A stretch of DNA of 64,000 nucleotides. Source: Glycomyces artemisiae (lineage in GTDB: Bacteria > Actinomycetota > Actinomycetes > Mycobacteriales > Micromonosporaceae). The position numbers and the translations under genes were made by a program. Below are positions 1 through 8,469 of this stretch, one piece after another (positions within the stretch are counted from its first letter, which is position 1; each line of letters opens with the position of its first letter). The stretch is from contig NZ_PVTJ01000004.1 of the NCBI RefSeq assembly GCF_003002955.1, positions 372,001 through 436,000 on the forward strand, written 5' to 3'. The notes under the pieces were generated by a model. The model did not search any database, was not told where the DNA came from, and saw only the letters and a list, made by a program, of their open reading frames with translations.

Positions 1-387
1 CTTGAGAGCGACGAGGGCCTGGAGGTCCTCGACTTGGTCGAAGGGCTCACCCGCGACCGCGAGCAGGTCACGGCCGACGAGCTGGTGGCCGCCGCCCAAG
101 AGTCAGGCCTCCTCGGCGACGATCCCGCAGTCGACGAGTACCTCTACGACATGACCGCCCTGGCGCTCGCCGAAATCCTCACCGGCGACACCGCGCACCT
201 CGCAGACCCCGACTTCGCCGGAACGACCTTCGTCGCGACCCCCGCGGGCACCGCGACCCTGATCGAGTGGCTCTCCCAACTGCACGACGGCGATCCGGAC
301 CGCGAGTTCCGAGAACTGCGAATGCACTCCCCTGAGCACGCCGACCACGTCACCGCAACCCTGAGCGCCCTGACCCGCGCCCGATAG
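1..387 (+). CDS. Hypothetical protein, 5' end cut by window
   Basis: The reading frame is open from base 1 without an in-frame stop, so the gene very probably starts before the window; the in-window TTG at 34 is not needed as a start. The visible part (about 128 residues) is acidic, mostly helical in appearance, has no signal peptide or membrane segment, and ends in a TAG at 385-387. I do not recognise a family. It is followed at once by a tRNA-type terminator hairpin and the outer attachment-site copy of the island, so it is probably the last chromosomal gene outside the island. Confidence 0.7.
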   Translation, partial: LESDEGLEVLDLVEGLTRDREQVTADELVAAAQESGLLGDDPAVDEYLYDMTALALAEILTGDTAHLADPDFAGTTFVATPAGTATLIEWLSQLHDGDPDREFRELRMHSPEHADHVTATLSALTRAR

Positions 388-400
388 CGACAAGAAGAAA

Positions 401-434
401 CCCCGCCTCTCAGCATTGACGCTGGTAGACGGGG
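401..434. terminator. Hairpin between first gene and island end
   Basis: CCCCG at 401-405 pairs with CGGGG at 430-434, with an inner CAGC/GCTG pairing. A diverged copy with the same layout lies at 13535-13568, just 3' of the intact tRNA-Phe. It is therefore probably the original terminator of that tRNA gene, separated from it by the island. Confidence 0.5.
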
Positions 435-454
435 AGAAACACCTGGAAACAAGT

Positions 455-492
455 GTGGCCAGGGCCGGGGTCGAACCGGCGACCTTCCGCTT
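455..492 (-). repeat. Distal attachment-site copy (tRNA-Phe 3' half)
   Basis: These 38 bases match 13589-13626 exactly and correspond to the 3' half of the tRNA-Phe gene: acceptor 3' strand, T arm, variable loop and part of the anticodon stem. Beyond the core the match continues imperfectly through GGACGCTC near 507. The D arm and 5' acceptor strand are missing, so no tRNA can be made here. This is the expected scar where an element integrated into the tRNA 3' end. No integrase gene remains between the two copies. Confidence 0.8.
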
Positions 493-735
493 ATCGGACG
501 GACGCTCACGCTAGTCACGCAGAAACTCGCCGACCTGCGATTCACTCCAGTCCGAGATTGTCTCGCCATCAACAGCCACGAGTTCGAATCCCCTAAGCTC
601 CACAAACGGACATACAGAACAAGAAGGCTCTTCATGTAAGCAGTACAAGGTCAGGATGACGAACGTGGTGCGGGACCCGATCGACCGCACCAGATAGCGA
701 ATTCCGGGGCCCGAGGCTACAGACCACCCGCATTC

Positions 736-873
736 GTTGCCGACCGCTACCTCGACCGCGCCAGCGTCGAACCGGCCATCACCCGCCTCAAGCAACACCG
801 CGCCCCGGTGCGACAAGCTCGCCATCCGATACCTGGCCACCGTCCACGTCGCCATCATCCTCAACCGGCTCCG
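736..873 (+). pseudogene. IS5-type transposase C-terminal remnant, frameshifted
   Basis: One frame reads DRYLDRASVEPAITRLKQH and another continues with CDKLAIRYLATVHVAIIL. Together they match the C-terminal pattern of IS5-family DDE transposases, in which a conserved glutamate followed by RLKQ is followed by a YDKLAxRY segment. The switch between frames falls near 800-808, where a few codons are lost. No upstream catalytic part and no terminal repeats are visible, so it is a dead fragment. It supports the view that the surrounding island is decaying. Confidence 0.65.
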
Positions 874-1263
874 CGGCTTACCAAACACGACCTGGGTCGC
901 TCTACCGGCGTCGCGGGCGCTCTGGTGTGCAATGGCGGAAGCGCAGGCCGTGAGAATTGCGAGGGTGCTCGAACGACGGACCGAGGTCCAATTGCACATC
1001 TGGTGCCGGTCGAGTCCGAAGCGTGTGAGGCTCGGCGACAGGAACGGATTGGATGCGGAGGGAGCTCTCGGTGAGGAACTGTGCACCATCAGTTCTTGGG
1101 AGGCTAAAAGGGGCTCCTTCAAGCCACGCAAGAATCACTCCAATAACATTAGTAGTTACTTCATCGTAAGGTTATTCAGTATGGTCTCCATGTACCGCGA
1201 AATTCTGAGCATCCTGCTACGCTCATGTCGTTTCCGACCCCTCGCCCTCGAAGGAATCTACGC
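874..1263. other. Gene-free stretch of lower GC
   Basis: No convincing gene. Base composition drops clearly below the surroundings, especially around 1130-1210, where several AT-rich runs occur. The 3' end probably holds the promoter of the lipoprotein gene at 1264, but no clear -35/-10 pair can be named. Confidence 0.4.
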
Positions 1264-1668
1264 ATGACTGCCCGATTTCACCATTCAGCATCGCTCGCGC
1301 TGATTGGCATTGCCGGCCTTATGGTCGTCGCTGTAAGCGGGTGCGGAGACGAAGAGGAGAATCACGATTCCATCGCAGTTGATGAATCGGTGAGCGACGA
1401 GATCGATATAGTAATTCAAGGATTGCTATGGCTCGATGACGCCGGAGGCTGCTCGAACGAGTGCGAACTGGTGTCGGTAGAGGAGTCTTCCGATCCTGTC
1501 GCTTTCAGTTATGAAGCGACCTGGTGTGTGGTCTTTCAGCACCCCGAAGAAGACGAATACCATACCGGATTCGTCGGCCGTGATGGTCTCTTGTACGAGT
1601 GGATCGAGAGTGCCGAAGAAGAGGCGTTCCTCCGCGCTGGATGCGGAAATTACGAATCACGGTTATGA
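1264..1668 (+). CDS. Small secreted lipoprotein, hypothetical
   Basis: The product has 134 residues: a hydrophobic signal segment followed by a lipobox (AVSGC), then an acidic extracytoplasmic domain of about 105 residues with four further cysteines that could form disulfides. It should be lipid-anchored on the outer face of the membrane. I chose ATG 1264 because GAAGGA sits eight bases upstream and the signal peptide then has normal length; an in-frame ATG at 1225 would add 13 residues. No family is recognised. Base composition is lower in GC than in chromosomal genes to the right, in keeping with island origin. Confidence 0.7.
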   Translation: MTARFHHSASLALIGIAGLMVVAVSGCGDEEENHDSIAVDESVSDEIDIVIQGLLWLDDAGGCSNECELVSVEESSDPVAFSYEATWCVVFQHPEEDEYHTGFVGRDGLLYEWIESAEEEAFLRAGCGNYESRL

Positions 1669-1743
1669 AGCCTTAATACCAGCATGCATCTTTCGCGAAG
1701 GTGCTACGACCGCATTGGCGTCACCCCTTGAAAGGATGCCGAC

Positions 1744-1890
1744 ATGGCAGATAGCGACACTCCCGTTGTCCCTGGCGACGACGGGCTGAGCGTGGACCGC
1801 GCAGGCGAGTTCGTCAAGCAAGTCGAGGAATTCGTGATGAACGAGCCTCCGCCGGGGGCTGTTGCAGACTCGATCATTGGGGGCCGGCCC
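1744..1890 (+). pseudogene. 5' part of frameshifted membrane-protein gene
   Basis: ATG 1744 has a good ribosome-binding site (AAAGGA at about 1730) and encodes an acidic N-terminus (MADSDTPVVPGDDG...). Its frame loses sense after the run of five G at 1879-1883. Removing one G joins it smoothly to the frame of the next entry (SIIGAGPTVVPQEAPP). The two are best read as one gene of about 310 residues with a single-base frameshift, either a real mutation or a sequencing error. Confidence 0.55.
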
Positions 1891-2677
1891 CACTGTTGTT
1901 CCGCAAGAAGCCCCGCCGCAAGCACCCCGGCAGCAACCCTCGCCCGAGGCGCCTCCGATCGCCGTGCCAAGGCAGCCGGAACGGCCTTGGTGGGCATGGC
2001 CGCTGGCGGCAGTGGTCATGTTTGTCGCGGTCTGCGTCTGCGTCACGGTCATCGTCATCATCATTGACGGCTCCGGCGCGGACGTCGTCGAGAATGCCGG
2101 CGCGTCCACGAGTCCGACGCCGTCACCCGCCGAAGCCTCGGCAGCGGCATCGGAGTCACCGAACCCCGAAGAAGCAACCTCGGCCGCCGCACCGTTCGAA
2201 CTGAGCCCCGACCCAAGCTCTGGACCAAGCACGCCCCCAGGAGTGCCCGCCCTGTACGACGGTGAGTTCTTGGGGCTGCCGCAGCTCAACGACGCGGGCG
2301 CGGCAGTGGTCTGGGTTGAACTCGACGGCGAGGCGCCGCAGGTCTACTTGGAGGAGCCGGAGGACACCGATGGCATCGACTTCGACTACTACCGCGACGA
2401 CCTCACCTACGAGAACAACGGCATCTACAGCTGGTCCACATCGCAGATGGGTGATCTCATCGACGGTCCGCCGAGCGAGCAATCGTGTGTGGATTCGGTG
2501 CGATCGAACCCCATGAACAATCCCCGTCACGCCTGGGAGCTCTACGAAAAGAACGTTCTCTGCGTCATTACCAGCGAAGGCAACATCGCTGCGATGAAGG
2601 TGACCTACCGAGGAGACACCTTCACGGAGGAAACTCCCGCGATCAACTTCGAGGTGACGCTGTGGAGTCAGCAGTAG
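1862..2677 (+). CDS. Single-pass membrane protein, main part of a frameshifted gene
   Basis: As it stands, a TTG at 1862 gives 271 residues: a proline- and glutamine-rich cytoplasmic stretch, one strong membrane segment at about residues 44-68 (WWAWPLAAVVMF followed by VCVCVTVIVIII), a Ser/Pro/Ala-rich linker to about residue 125, and an acidic extracytoplasmic domain with two cysteines. There is no good ribosome-binding site at the TTG; the natural start is probably ATG 1744 in another frame. The layout resembles actinobacterial membrane-anchored proteins with a disordered stalk and a small outer domain, but I cannot name the family. Confidence 0.6.
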   Translation: MQTRSLGAGPTVVPQEAPPQAPRQQPSPEAPPIAVPRQPERPWWAWPLAAVVMFVAVCVCVTVIVIIIDGSGADVVENAGASTSPTPSPAEASAAASESPNPEEATSAAAPFELSPDPSSGPSTPPGVPALYDGEFLGLPQLNDAGAAVVWVELDGEAPQVYLEEPEDTDGIDFDYYRDDLTYENNGIYSWSTSQMGDLIDGPPSEQSCVDSVRSNPMNNPRHAWELYEKNVLCVITSEGNIAAMKVTYRGDTFTEETPAINFEVTLWSQQ

Positions 2678-3013
2678 CTTGACTGTGCCACCGCGCTCGG
2701 GCACGCCGGGGCTCCGCCCCCCGGAGCCGTTCGACTTGCGCAACTTGAAAACTGCAGTACGGGTTCCACGGGGTATACAGCACCGTCGACCGGCCCGCGT
2801 TCACACCGAAGCGACGGCGACCCTACCCCTTGAGCATGCACGCCCTATGGCCGGAGCGCCACTTCCCGGCTGCAACCGAGTATTCCCGCCCTAATTCCGC
2901 TGCAAGGCCGCCACCGCAACTCTCCTCCGGAGGTGGAGGCTGCCGCAGCGCCGCTCCGCCCTCGACGGTTTCCCAACCGTCTCGACCTCGAACGCTACCT
3001 CTCAGGAGTAACG
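2678..3013. other. Intergenic region without gene
   Basis: No gene is supported. A short GGCTCCG/CGGAGCC hairpin near 2709-2726 could end transcription of the upstream gene. The last bases hold the AGGAG of the next small gene. Confidence 0.35.
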
Positions 3014-3193
3014 ATGAATTGGATCATGGGACTGCTTGCAACTGATCGCCAACCAGGGGACCCGGGTGGCTGCAACCCCATCCTCTGGCTCCTCATCGCG
3101 GCGGTCATCACCGTCTGCTGCGTGTGTGGAGGTGTGATCACGGATCCGAACAGCGACGTTGACTGGGGGCGGCTCCAGTCAGAGTTCCAGTGA
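3014..3193 (+). CDS. 59-residue membrane miniprotein
   Basis: ATG 3014 follows AGGAG at 3004-3008 with ideal spacing. The product has one transmembrane helix at about residues 23-41 (ILWLLIAAVITVCCVCGGV) containing a CCVC cluster, preceded by a cysteine in GGCNP and followed by a short acidic tail. It has no known relatives that I recognise. Position between a frameshifted membrane protein and an IS remnant leaves its function open; the strong start signal and clean helix argue that it is a real gene. Confidence 0.55.
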   Translation: MNWIMGLLATDRQPGDPGGCNPILWLLIAAVITVCCVCGGVITDPNSDVDWGRLQSEFQ

Positions 3194-3512
3194 CCCTGGG
3201 GGTTGGAAGTAGGTCCGGTGGCCGGGCGCGAGAACGTCCGGTCACCCGTCCGCAGTCGTTCGGGTTGATGGTTAGGCGGGCCGAGGGCAATGGCATGACG
3301 AGTCTCCTGCGAAACGGGGCTGAGGTGCTGTATTGATGAGCCCCTGCCTCTTGACCGCGGTTCTGCCAGGATCTCGCGGGTGGCGAAGACCGCCAGCCGT
3401 TCGCGGCTATCTGCCAGGTTGAATGACCTCAATGTCGCGCCAACACCCGCGAAGCCTTCTCCCGCCTCGGCTGTGCCCTCAACACCTTGGAATCAGTCAG
3501 AAGTGAGGACCT
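3194..3512. other. Intergenic region without gene
   Basis: No coding signal is convincing on either strand. The region separates the miniprotein from the 3' end of the IS481 remnant; no terminal inverted repeats of an insertion sequence could be identified. Confidence 0.35.
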
Positions 3513-3950
3513 CTAGCTGTATTGCCCTGTGAGGTCGAGAACGCGGGTGGCGGGTGGTTTGCCTCCGAGCGCGGTGTGGCCGCGGTGGTGGAGGGCATCG
3601 CGTCGCTCGTGTTCTGACCGGTAGCGGCAGGCGTAGGCCCATTCGTCAGCCAGGTTGCGGTGGAATCGTTCGACCTTGCCAACGGCCAGGGGCCGGTAGG
3701 GCCGTGTCCGCTTGTGATCGATGCCCTTGGCGTGCAGCAGGTCCCGCCAGGGATGTGAGCGGTAGCAGGGGCCGTTGTCAGTCAGGACGCGTTCAGTGTG
3801 GATGCCGGCCTGCTTGAAGTGGTCGAGGGCTCGAGCCATGAAAGCGGTGGCGGTCTCCTTGGTCTCATCGGCCAGGATCTCGGTGTAGGCCAGCCGGGAG
3901 TGGTCGTCGAGGATCTGCGCAACTTTGCCCGCCGGAACCCGCAACAGCAC
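3513..3950 (-). pseudogene. IS481-family transposase, truncated and internally deleted
   Basis: The frame covers the integrase core of an IS481-type DDE transposase: DDHSRLAYTEILADE, VLTDNGPCYRSH (second catalytic Asp), TRPYRP and KVERFHR (catalytic Glu). The N-terminal helix-turn-helix region and the start of the catalytic core are absent, and about ten residues usually found between the ERRDALH and HRGHTALGG segments are missing. The last residues (DLTGQYS) match the usual family C-terminus. Upstream sequence (3951-4086) does not restore the missing part. It cannot encode an active transposase. Confidence 0.8.
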
Positions 3951-4086
3951 GACACCGCTCAGGGTCCGAGGATAGAAGAGATGTGAAGCGAATTCCTTGG
4001 TGCTCAGGGGGTTCGCAGGGGCCGCCTGCGGTCCCGGCTGGGAGCGTGTGCGCGACCACTGCTGGGGACCGCCGGTCCGGACCTCA

Positions 4087-4386
4087 TCAGATCGCCTCGA
4101 ATATCCACGACCACATGCAGATAACGATGATGATCGTGAGCAGGCCGAGGAACAGGCCGGTGCCGCCGGTGCCGCTGCCGTCCCCGCCGCGGCTTCCCGA
4201 CGTTGCGAGGCCGACGATCCCGAAGATGACGGCTAGCAGTGCCAGGGGGATGCCGATGAAGACGTTGAGGACGGGTATCCACGAGAAGACGATGAGCCCG
4301 ATCAGGCCGAAGACGAGTGAGGTGACACCGAAGCCGTTGCCCCGCTTCGGGGGCGGATAGGGATGGGGATAGTAGGGGGAGTACAC
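4087..4386 (-). CDS. DUF4190-like small membrane protein
   Basis: 99 residues: a Pro/Tyr-rich cytoplasmic N-terminus (PYYPHPYPPPKRG), a pair of transmembrane helices (about residues 20-63) in the GFGVTSLVFGLIGL style of DUF4190 proteins, a glycine-rich loop, then a third hydrophobic helix at the C-terminus. DUF4190 proteins are common in actinobacteria and have no settled role. The gene starts five bases after the stop of the lipoprotein gene upstream, so the two are very probably co-transcribed. Confidence 0.65.
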   Translation of the reverse strand: MYSPYYPHPYPPPKRGNGFGVTSLVFGLIGLIVFSWIPVLNVFIGIPLALLAVIFGIVGLATSGSRGGDGSGTGGTGLFLGLLTIIIVICMWSWIFEAI

Positions 4387-4390
4387 GGCA

Positions 4391-5713
4391 TCACCCCACA
4401 GCCGGTTGTGTGAAGACCTGACCTGATTCGGTCATGCCGACGCCCAGGTACTCGTTCACGATGTAGGGCGCCATGCCCGGCTCGACCTCGATGTCGGCGC
4501 CTGTCGCGGCGTCGAGGACCACCGCCCCGTTCTCGGTGGACCCGTAGACGGCGCCGTGCCAGACGGCGGTGACGGCGGGGGCGATGCGCCCGCTGTCGGG
4601 CAGCGACCAGGCGACCTCGCCGGTCTGGGCGTCATATCCGACGACCTGAGTGCCGGTGTCGTAGCTCCATCCTCCGCACACGAGCACCGCCTCACCGTCG
4701 AACAGGCAGCCGTAGGCGGTGTACTCCTCGTAGACCTTGATCGCCTCGCCGCTGGCGACATCGAGGAGGTGGAAGGACTCCGCGTACTCGACCTCGCCTG
4801 AGAACCACACGTAGGTTTCGGGGAAGGTCACGGCCGCGATCCCCGGTGCCGCGGCGTAGGACCAGCCGCAGTCGCGGTCAGGAACATTCCAGGCTTCGAT
4901 CCCGGTGGCTCCGTTGAGGGCCTTGTAGGAGAAGGCGGTCTCGTCGAGGTCCGCGTCCGGGTTCGTCTCGCAGCCGAGGACCGTGCCCTCCATGTAGAGA
5001 TGCGGGGTGAAGTGGTCTTGGCGCCAGCGGGTCTCCCGCGTGGCCATGTCCACGGCGATGGTCTGGGTGTTGTCGTCGCTGGAGGCGCTGCCCCCGGTGG
5101 CGGCGAGGATCGCCGTGGTCGCGTCGGCCCCGATGACGCGCACGTCCATCTCGTAGTCCGGGTCGTACTCGGCCAGGTCGACCTGCGCGGTCCAGACGAT
5201 CTCCCGGGTGTCCGTGTCGGCTGCGACCAGTTCGAGGAGGATGCCCGGAGCCGTGGTGCCCGTGGTCTCCCGGTGGACGATGAACGGCACCAGCGCCAGC
5301 GTGGCGCCGCCGGTCTCCACGATGGTCGGCGGATCCTCGATGTGCGCCACTGCCGGTCCGGGGCCGCCTTCCGCAGGCGCCCCTGGCGGCGTGAGGAAGA
5401 CGGACTCTTCGCCGCTGAGGGCATCGACGAACGCGATGCCGTCGGAGTGGGCCACGATCGCGTCGGTGCCGTGCAGCACCAGGGGCGGCAGGCTGTCCTC
5501 CCGGTACGGCGTGTCGATCATCGCTTGACTCGCTTGGTCGAAGACGGTGGGCGGGTCGAACGCGGGGAGTGCCGGTTCTGCAGGAGAGGCAGCCGTTTCG
5601 CCCTCGGCGACCTCCTCGGGGCTGGAGATGGTGCCTTGCTCACTGCACGCCCCCAGAAGCGCCAGAGCTATGGTGAGCCCGCCGGTCAGCCGGGCCTTTG
5701 TCCGCAGCGCCAT
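4391..5713 (-). CDS. PQQ-like beta-propeller lipoprotein
   Basis: ATG 5713 opens a signal peptide with lipobox LLGAC (Cys near residue 23), then a Ser/Glu/Pro-rich linker and about 380 residues of repeats with the pattern of PQQ-type propeller blades, for example AVDMATRETRW, ALNGATGIEAW, GYDAQTGEVAW and VLDAATGADI. It should be an outer-face, lipid-anchored propeller, perhaps a binding or assembly scaffold; no enzyme signature is seen. The longer open frame up to 5932 is rejected because it adds low-quality Arg/Gly sequence before the signal peptide. It heads a two-gene unit with the DUF4190-like gene and diverges from the Hsp70-propeller gene. Confidence 0.75.
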   Translation of the reverse strand: MALRTKARLTGGLTIALALLGACSEQGTISSPEEVAEGETAASPAEPALPAFDPPTVFDQASQAMIDTPYREDSLPPLVLHGTDAIVAHSDGIAFVDALSGEESVFLTPPGAPAEGGPGPAVAHIEDPPTIVETGGATLALVPFIVHRETTGTTAPGILLELVAADTDTREIVWTAQVDLAEYDPDYEMDVRVIGADATTAILAATGGSASSDDNTQTIAVDMATRETRWRQDHFTPHLYMEGTVLGCETNPDADLDETAFSYKALNGATGIEAWNVPDRDCGWSYAAAPGIAAVTFPETYVWFSGEVEYAESFHLLDVASGEAIKVYEEYTAYGCLFDGEAVLVCGGWSYDTGTQVVGYDAQTGEVAWSLPDSGRIAPAVTAVWHGAVYGSTENGAVVLDAATGADIEVEPGMAPYIVNEYLGVGMTESGQVFTQPAVG

Positions 5714-5966
5714 GCCGTCCACTCCTTCGCCGTAGCGTAAGTCACGTGACTGACAGCATACGGTGACGTGTCCACATGAGCGGCAACAAGAGCCGCCGCC
5801 GCATGCGGCACCAGCCCCCCATCCCGAGGCTGGGCCGGTTGGCCCGCTCCGTCCAAGCGGTGAACGCTCCGGACGCCAAGTCCAGCCGGATCTGCTGCCG
5901 GATGGTCCCGTTCTGGTTGCCGCCCAAAGCACCCGCGGCCTGGCCAGCAGTCACTACAGTGGATCC

Positions 5967-8342
5967 ATGTCCCTCTCGAGCCCTCGACCTGCCTCGATCA
6001 GCATCGACTTCGGCACCTCGCACACCGTTGCGACCATCCGGCGCGCGGACGGGCGGGTCCACCAGCAGCTGTTCGACGGTTCGCCGCAGCTGCCGTCCGC
6101 GGTGTACATCGACGATGAAGACGGTCCGGTCGTCGGTGCCGACGCCGTCCATTCCGGCCGCCGCAAGCCCGAGCGGTTCGAGCCCAACCCCAAGCGGCGC
6201 ATCGACGACGCACAGCTGCTCCTCGGCGACACCGAGATCCCCGTCACCAGCGTGGTCGCCGCTGTCCTCTCGCGTGTCGCCCGCGAATGCGAGCAGACCC
6301 TGGGCTCGCTCGGCCCGGTCACCGTCACCGTTCCCGCCGCGTGGGGTCCCACCCGCCGCCACGTCGTCATCGACGCCGCGGCAGCGGCCGGACTCGGCGC
6401 TGTCGACCTCGTCGCCGAACCCGTCGCGGCCGTCTCGTACTTCATGGAGTCCCTCCGCGTCGATGTTCGGCCTGGCAACGGAGTTGTCGTGTACGACCTG
6501 GGCGGCGGCACCTTCGATGCGACCGTGTTGCGGCGCAGTGCGAGCGGCTTCGACGTGCTCGCCGTCGACGGCGCGGACGACCTCGGCGGCCTCGACTTCG
6601 ACCAGGCCCTCGCCGAATACCTCGAGATGAGCGTGCAACCCGACGATGATCGCTGGCAGCGCCTCACCAATCCGGCCGAACCCGCTGCGGTGCGCCACCG
6701 CATCGCCTTCATGGACGAAGTGCGTCAAGCGAAGGAGCGCTTGTCGCGCTCGGCCTCCACCGACCTGACCATCCCGCTCCTCGACATCGACGTCCACCTC
6801 ACCCGCGGGGAGCTCGAACTGGTCTGCGCGCCGCTCGTGGAGCGCACCATCCGCATCACCCAGGGCGTCATCCGCGAATCCGGCCTGGCCAAAGAACAGA
6901 TCTCCGGGATCTTCCTGGTCGGCGCGGCAAGCCGCATGCCGCTGGTCGCGACGCTCCTGCACCGCGAGCTCGCCATCGCCCCGGCCGCCATCGAGCAGCC
7001 CGAACTCGCCGTCTCCGAAGGCGGCCTGGTCGCCCAGCACACCATCAGCACCCCGATCTCGGTCCCGAGCCCGGCGCTGCCGCCGCAGACCTCCCAGACG
7101 ATGCCGTTGCCGAGCCCGTCGGCGCCGCGTCCGGTTTCGCAGCCGACCCCGCAAAGCGCACCACCGGGCCACTCGACAAGCCCCCACTCGCAGATGCGCC
7201 CCGCCGCGCCCGTCGGCAGCGGCTCCTGGTTCAAGACCAGACCGGGCGTCACCGTGCTCAGCGCCGCCGCGGTCATGGTCATCCTGTCCTTGGCCGCCTT
7301 GGTCCTCCTCCAGTTCCTGCCCGACAAGGAGGACGGCGACTTGACCACCGGCGGCGGCGCCCAGACCGAGGACACCTTGTCCACCCACGACAGCTCGGCC
7401 GACGCGAGCGAGGACCCCTTGGCCGACTCCGCCCTGGGCGATCTCGTGGTCACCATGGGCCAGGCCCACGTCGGCGCGGTCTACCACGTGCGCACCGGCC
7501 AGATCGACGGCGTCCCGGTCGCGGTGACCGGCGGCGAGGACAGCCTGATCCGAGTCTGGAATCTGGCAACCGGCGAACCGATCAGCACCTTCCAGGGCCA
7601 CCAGGACGGCATCGAACACCTCTCGGTCTTCGACTACGAAGGCCGATCCGTGGTCTTCTCCCGCGACTCATCGACCGAAGCGGTCTGGTACCTCGAGGAC
7701 CCGGACAACCCGGTCGCCTTCCGCGAATCGGGCCGCAACACGATCTACTGGGTCGGTATTCGCGGCTCCGATCCCGTCTACGTCACCGACCACGAAGTCC
7801 ACCACCTGCTCACGGGCGAGGTGGTCGGCGACGTCGCGCTCGCCGCCGCCGACTTCAGCTGGCTGACCTACATCGACGACACGTTCACCCAGGTCGGCAC
7901 CTACCAGAACCGCATGTTCACAGCGGACACGGCCACCGGCGACACCACCGGACGGACCTTCGACCAGCTGGACGCCGAAGTCATCGCCTTCGCCCTCGGC
8001 GGCGCCCACGGGAAGGTGCTGGGACTCACCGTCACCGGCGACGGCTCCGTCCAAGCCTGGGACCTGAGCGCCGCCGCACCGTACGGCACCGCCGGGCACG
8101 AATCGCATCAAGCGGTCAATGCCGCTCAGCTGTTCGAGCTGGACGGCAAGGCCGTCGCACTCCTCCAAGGCGACAAGGGCCTGACCCTGCACGACCTGGA
8201 CACCGGCGAACCGATCGGCGAGACCTTCGCTCCGCACACCGGGGACGCGGCGCTGACGTCGACGGCGACCGGCGCGATCGACGGGCACTCGGTCGTCGTC
8301 ACCGGCACCATGGCCGGTGAAGTACAGGTCTGGAGCCTGTAA
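5967..8342 (+). CDS. Membrane Hsp70-type ATPase fused to extracytoplasmic beta-propeller
   Basis: 791 residues. Residues about 9-350 form an Hsp70/actin-type nucleotide-binding domain: phosphate-1 motif SIDFGTSHTVA, phosphate-2 [11 protein letters not shown], adenosine motif FLVGAASRMP. The DnaK substrate-binding domain is absent. Instead come a Pro/Ser-rich linker, one transmembrane helix at about 427-450 and, outside the cell, a domain of about 300 residues with WD-like blades (GGEDSLIRVWNL, GDGSVQAWDL, AGEVQVWSL). ATP binding inside is thus coupled to a propeller outside. ATG 5967 is chosen because homologous Hsp70 sequence starts at once after it; the frame is open further upstream. Related Hsp70-like/WD40 fusions are annotated in actinobacteria, but their role is not known to me. 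The next gene encodes a J-like protein. Confidence 0.8.
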   Translation: MSLSSPRPASISIDFGTSHTVATIRRADGRVHQQLFDGSPQLPSAVYIDDEDGPVVGADAVHSGRRKPERFEPNPKRRIDDAQLLLGDTEIPVTSVVAAVLSRVARECEQTLGSLGPVTVTVPAAWGPTRRHVVIDAAAAAGLGAVDLVAEPVAAVSYFMESLRVDVRPGNGVVVYDLGGGTFDATVLRRSASGFDVLAVDGADDLGGLDFDQALAEYLEMSVQPDDDRWQRLTNPAEPAAVRHRIAFMDEVRQAKERLSRSASTDLTIPLLDIDVHLTRGELELVCAPLVERTIRITQGVIRESGLAKEQISGIFLVGAASRMPLVATLLHRELAIAPAAIEQPELAVSEGGLVAQHTISTPISVPSPALPPQTSQTMPLPSPSAPRPVSQPTPQSAPPGHSTSPHSQMRPAAPVGSGSWFKTRPGVTVLSAAAVMVILSLAALVLLQFLPDKEDGDLTTGGGAQTEDTLSTHDSSADASEDPLADSALGDLVVTMGQAHVGAVYHVRTGQIDGVPVAVTGGEDSLIRVWNLATGEPISTFQGHQDGIEHLSVFDYEGRSVVFSRDSSTEAVWYLEDPDNPVAFRESGRNTIYWVGIRGSDPVYVTDHEVHHLLTGEVVGDVALAAADFSWLTYIDDTFTQVGTYQNRMFTADTATGDTTGRTFDQLDAEVIAFALGGAHGKVLGLTVTGDGSVQAWDLSAAAPYGTAGHESHQAVNAAQLFELDGKAVALLQGDKGLTLHDLDTGEPIGETFAPHTGDAALTSTATGAIDGHSVVVTGTMAGEVQVWSL

Positions 8343-8469
8343 CTCCAAACCAGAACGCCGGTGGAGCCCCTCGGCCGCGACCCCTGGACTTGACATCAAG
8401 CGACTGTCGCATCGGGTCGATAACATGGGAGGTTCCGCACTGCCGCAAGCAAATCCCTCAGGAGCGCCG

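Noticed and set aside
455-510. A second tRNA-Phe gene
   Set aside because: Only the 3' half is present; D arm and 5' acceptor strand are missing.
5713-5932. N-terminal extension of the PQQ lipoprotein
   Set aside because: It would bury the lipoprotein signal; the extension is Arg/Gly-rich and without a start signal.
5742-7619. 625-codon open frame on the minus strand, antisense to the Hsp70-propeller gene
   Set aside because: Low-complexity Gly/Asp/Val/Arg composition typical of antisense frames in GC-rich DNA; the plus strand encodes clear Hsp70 motifs.
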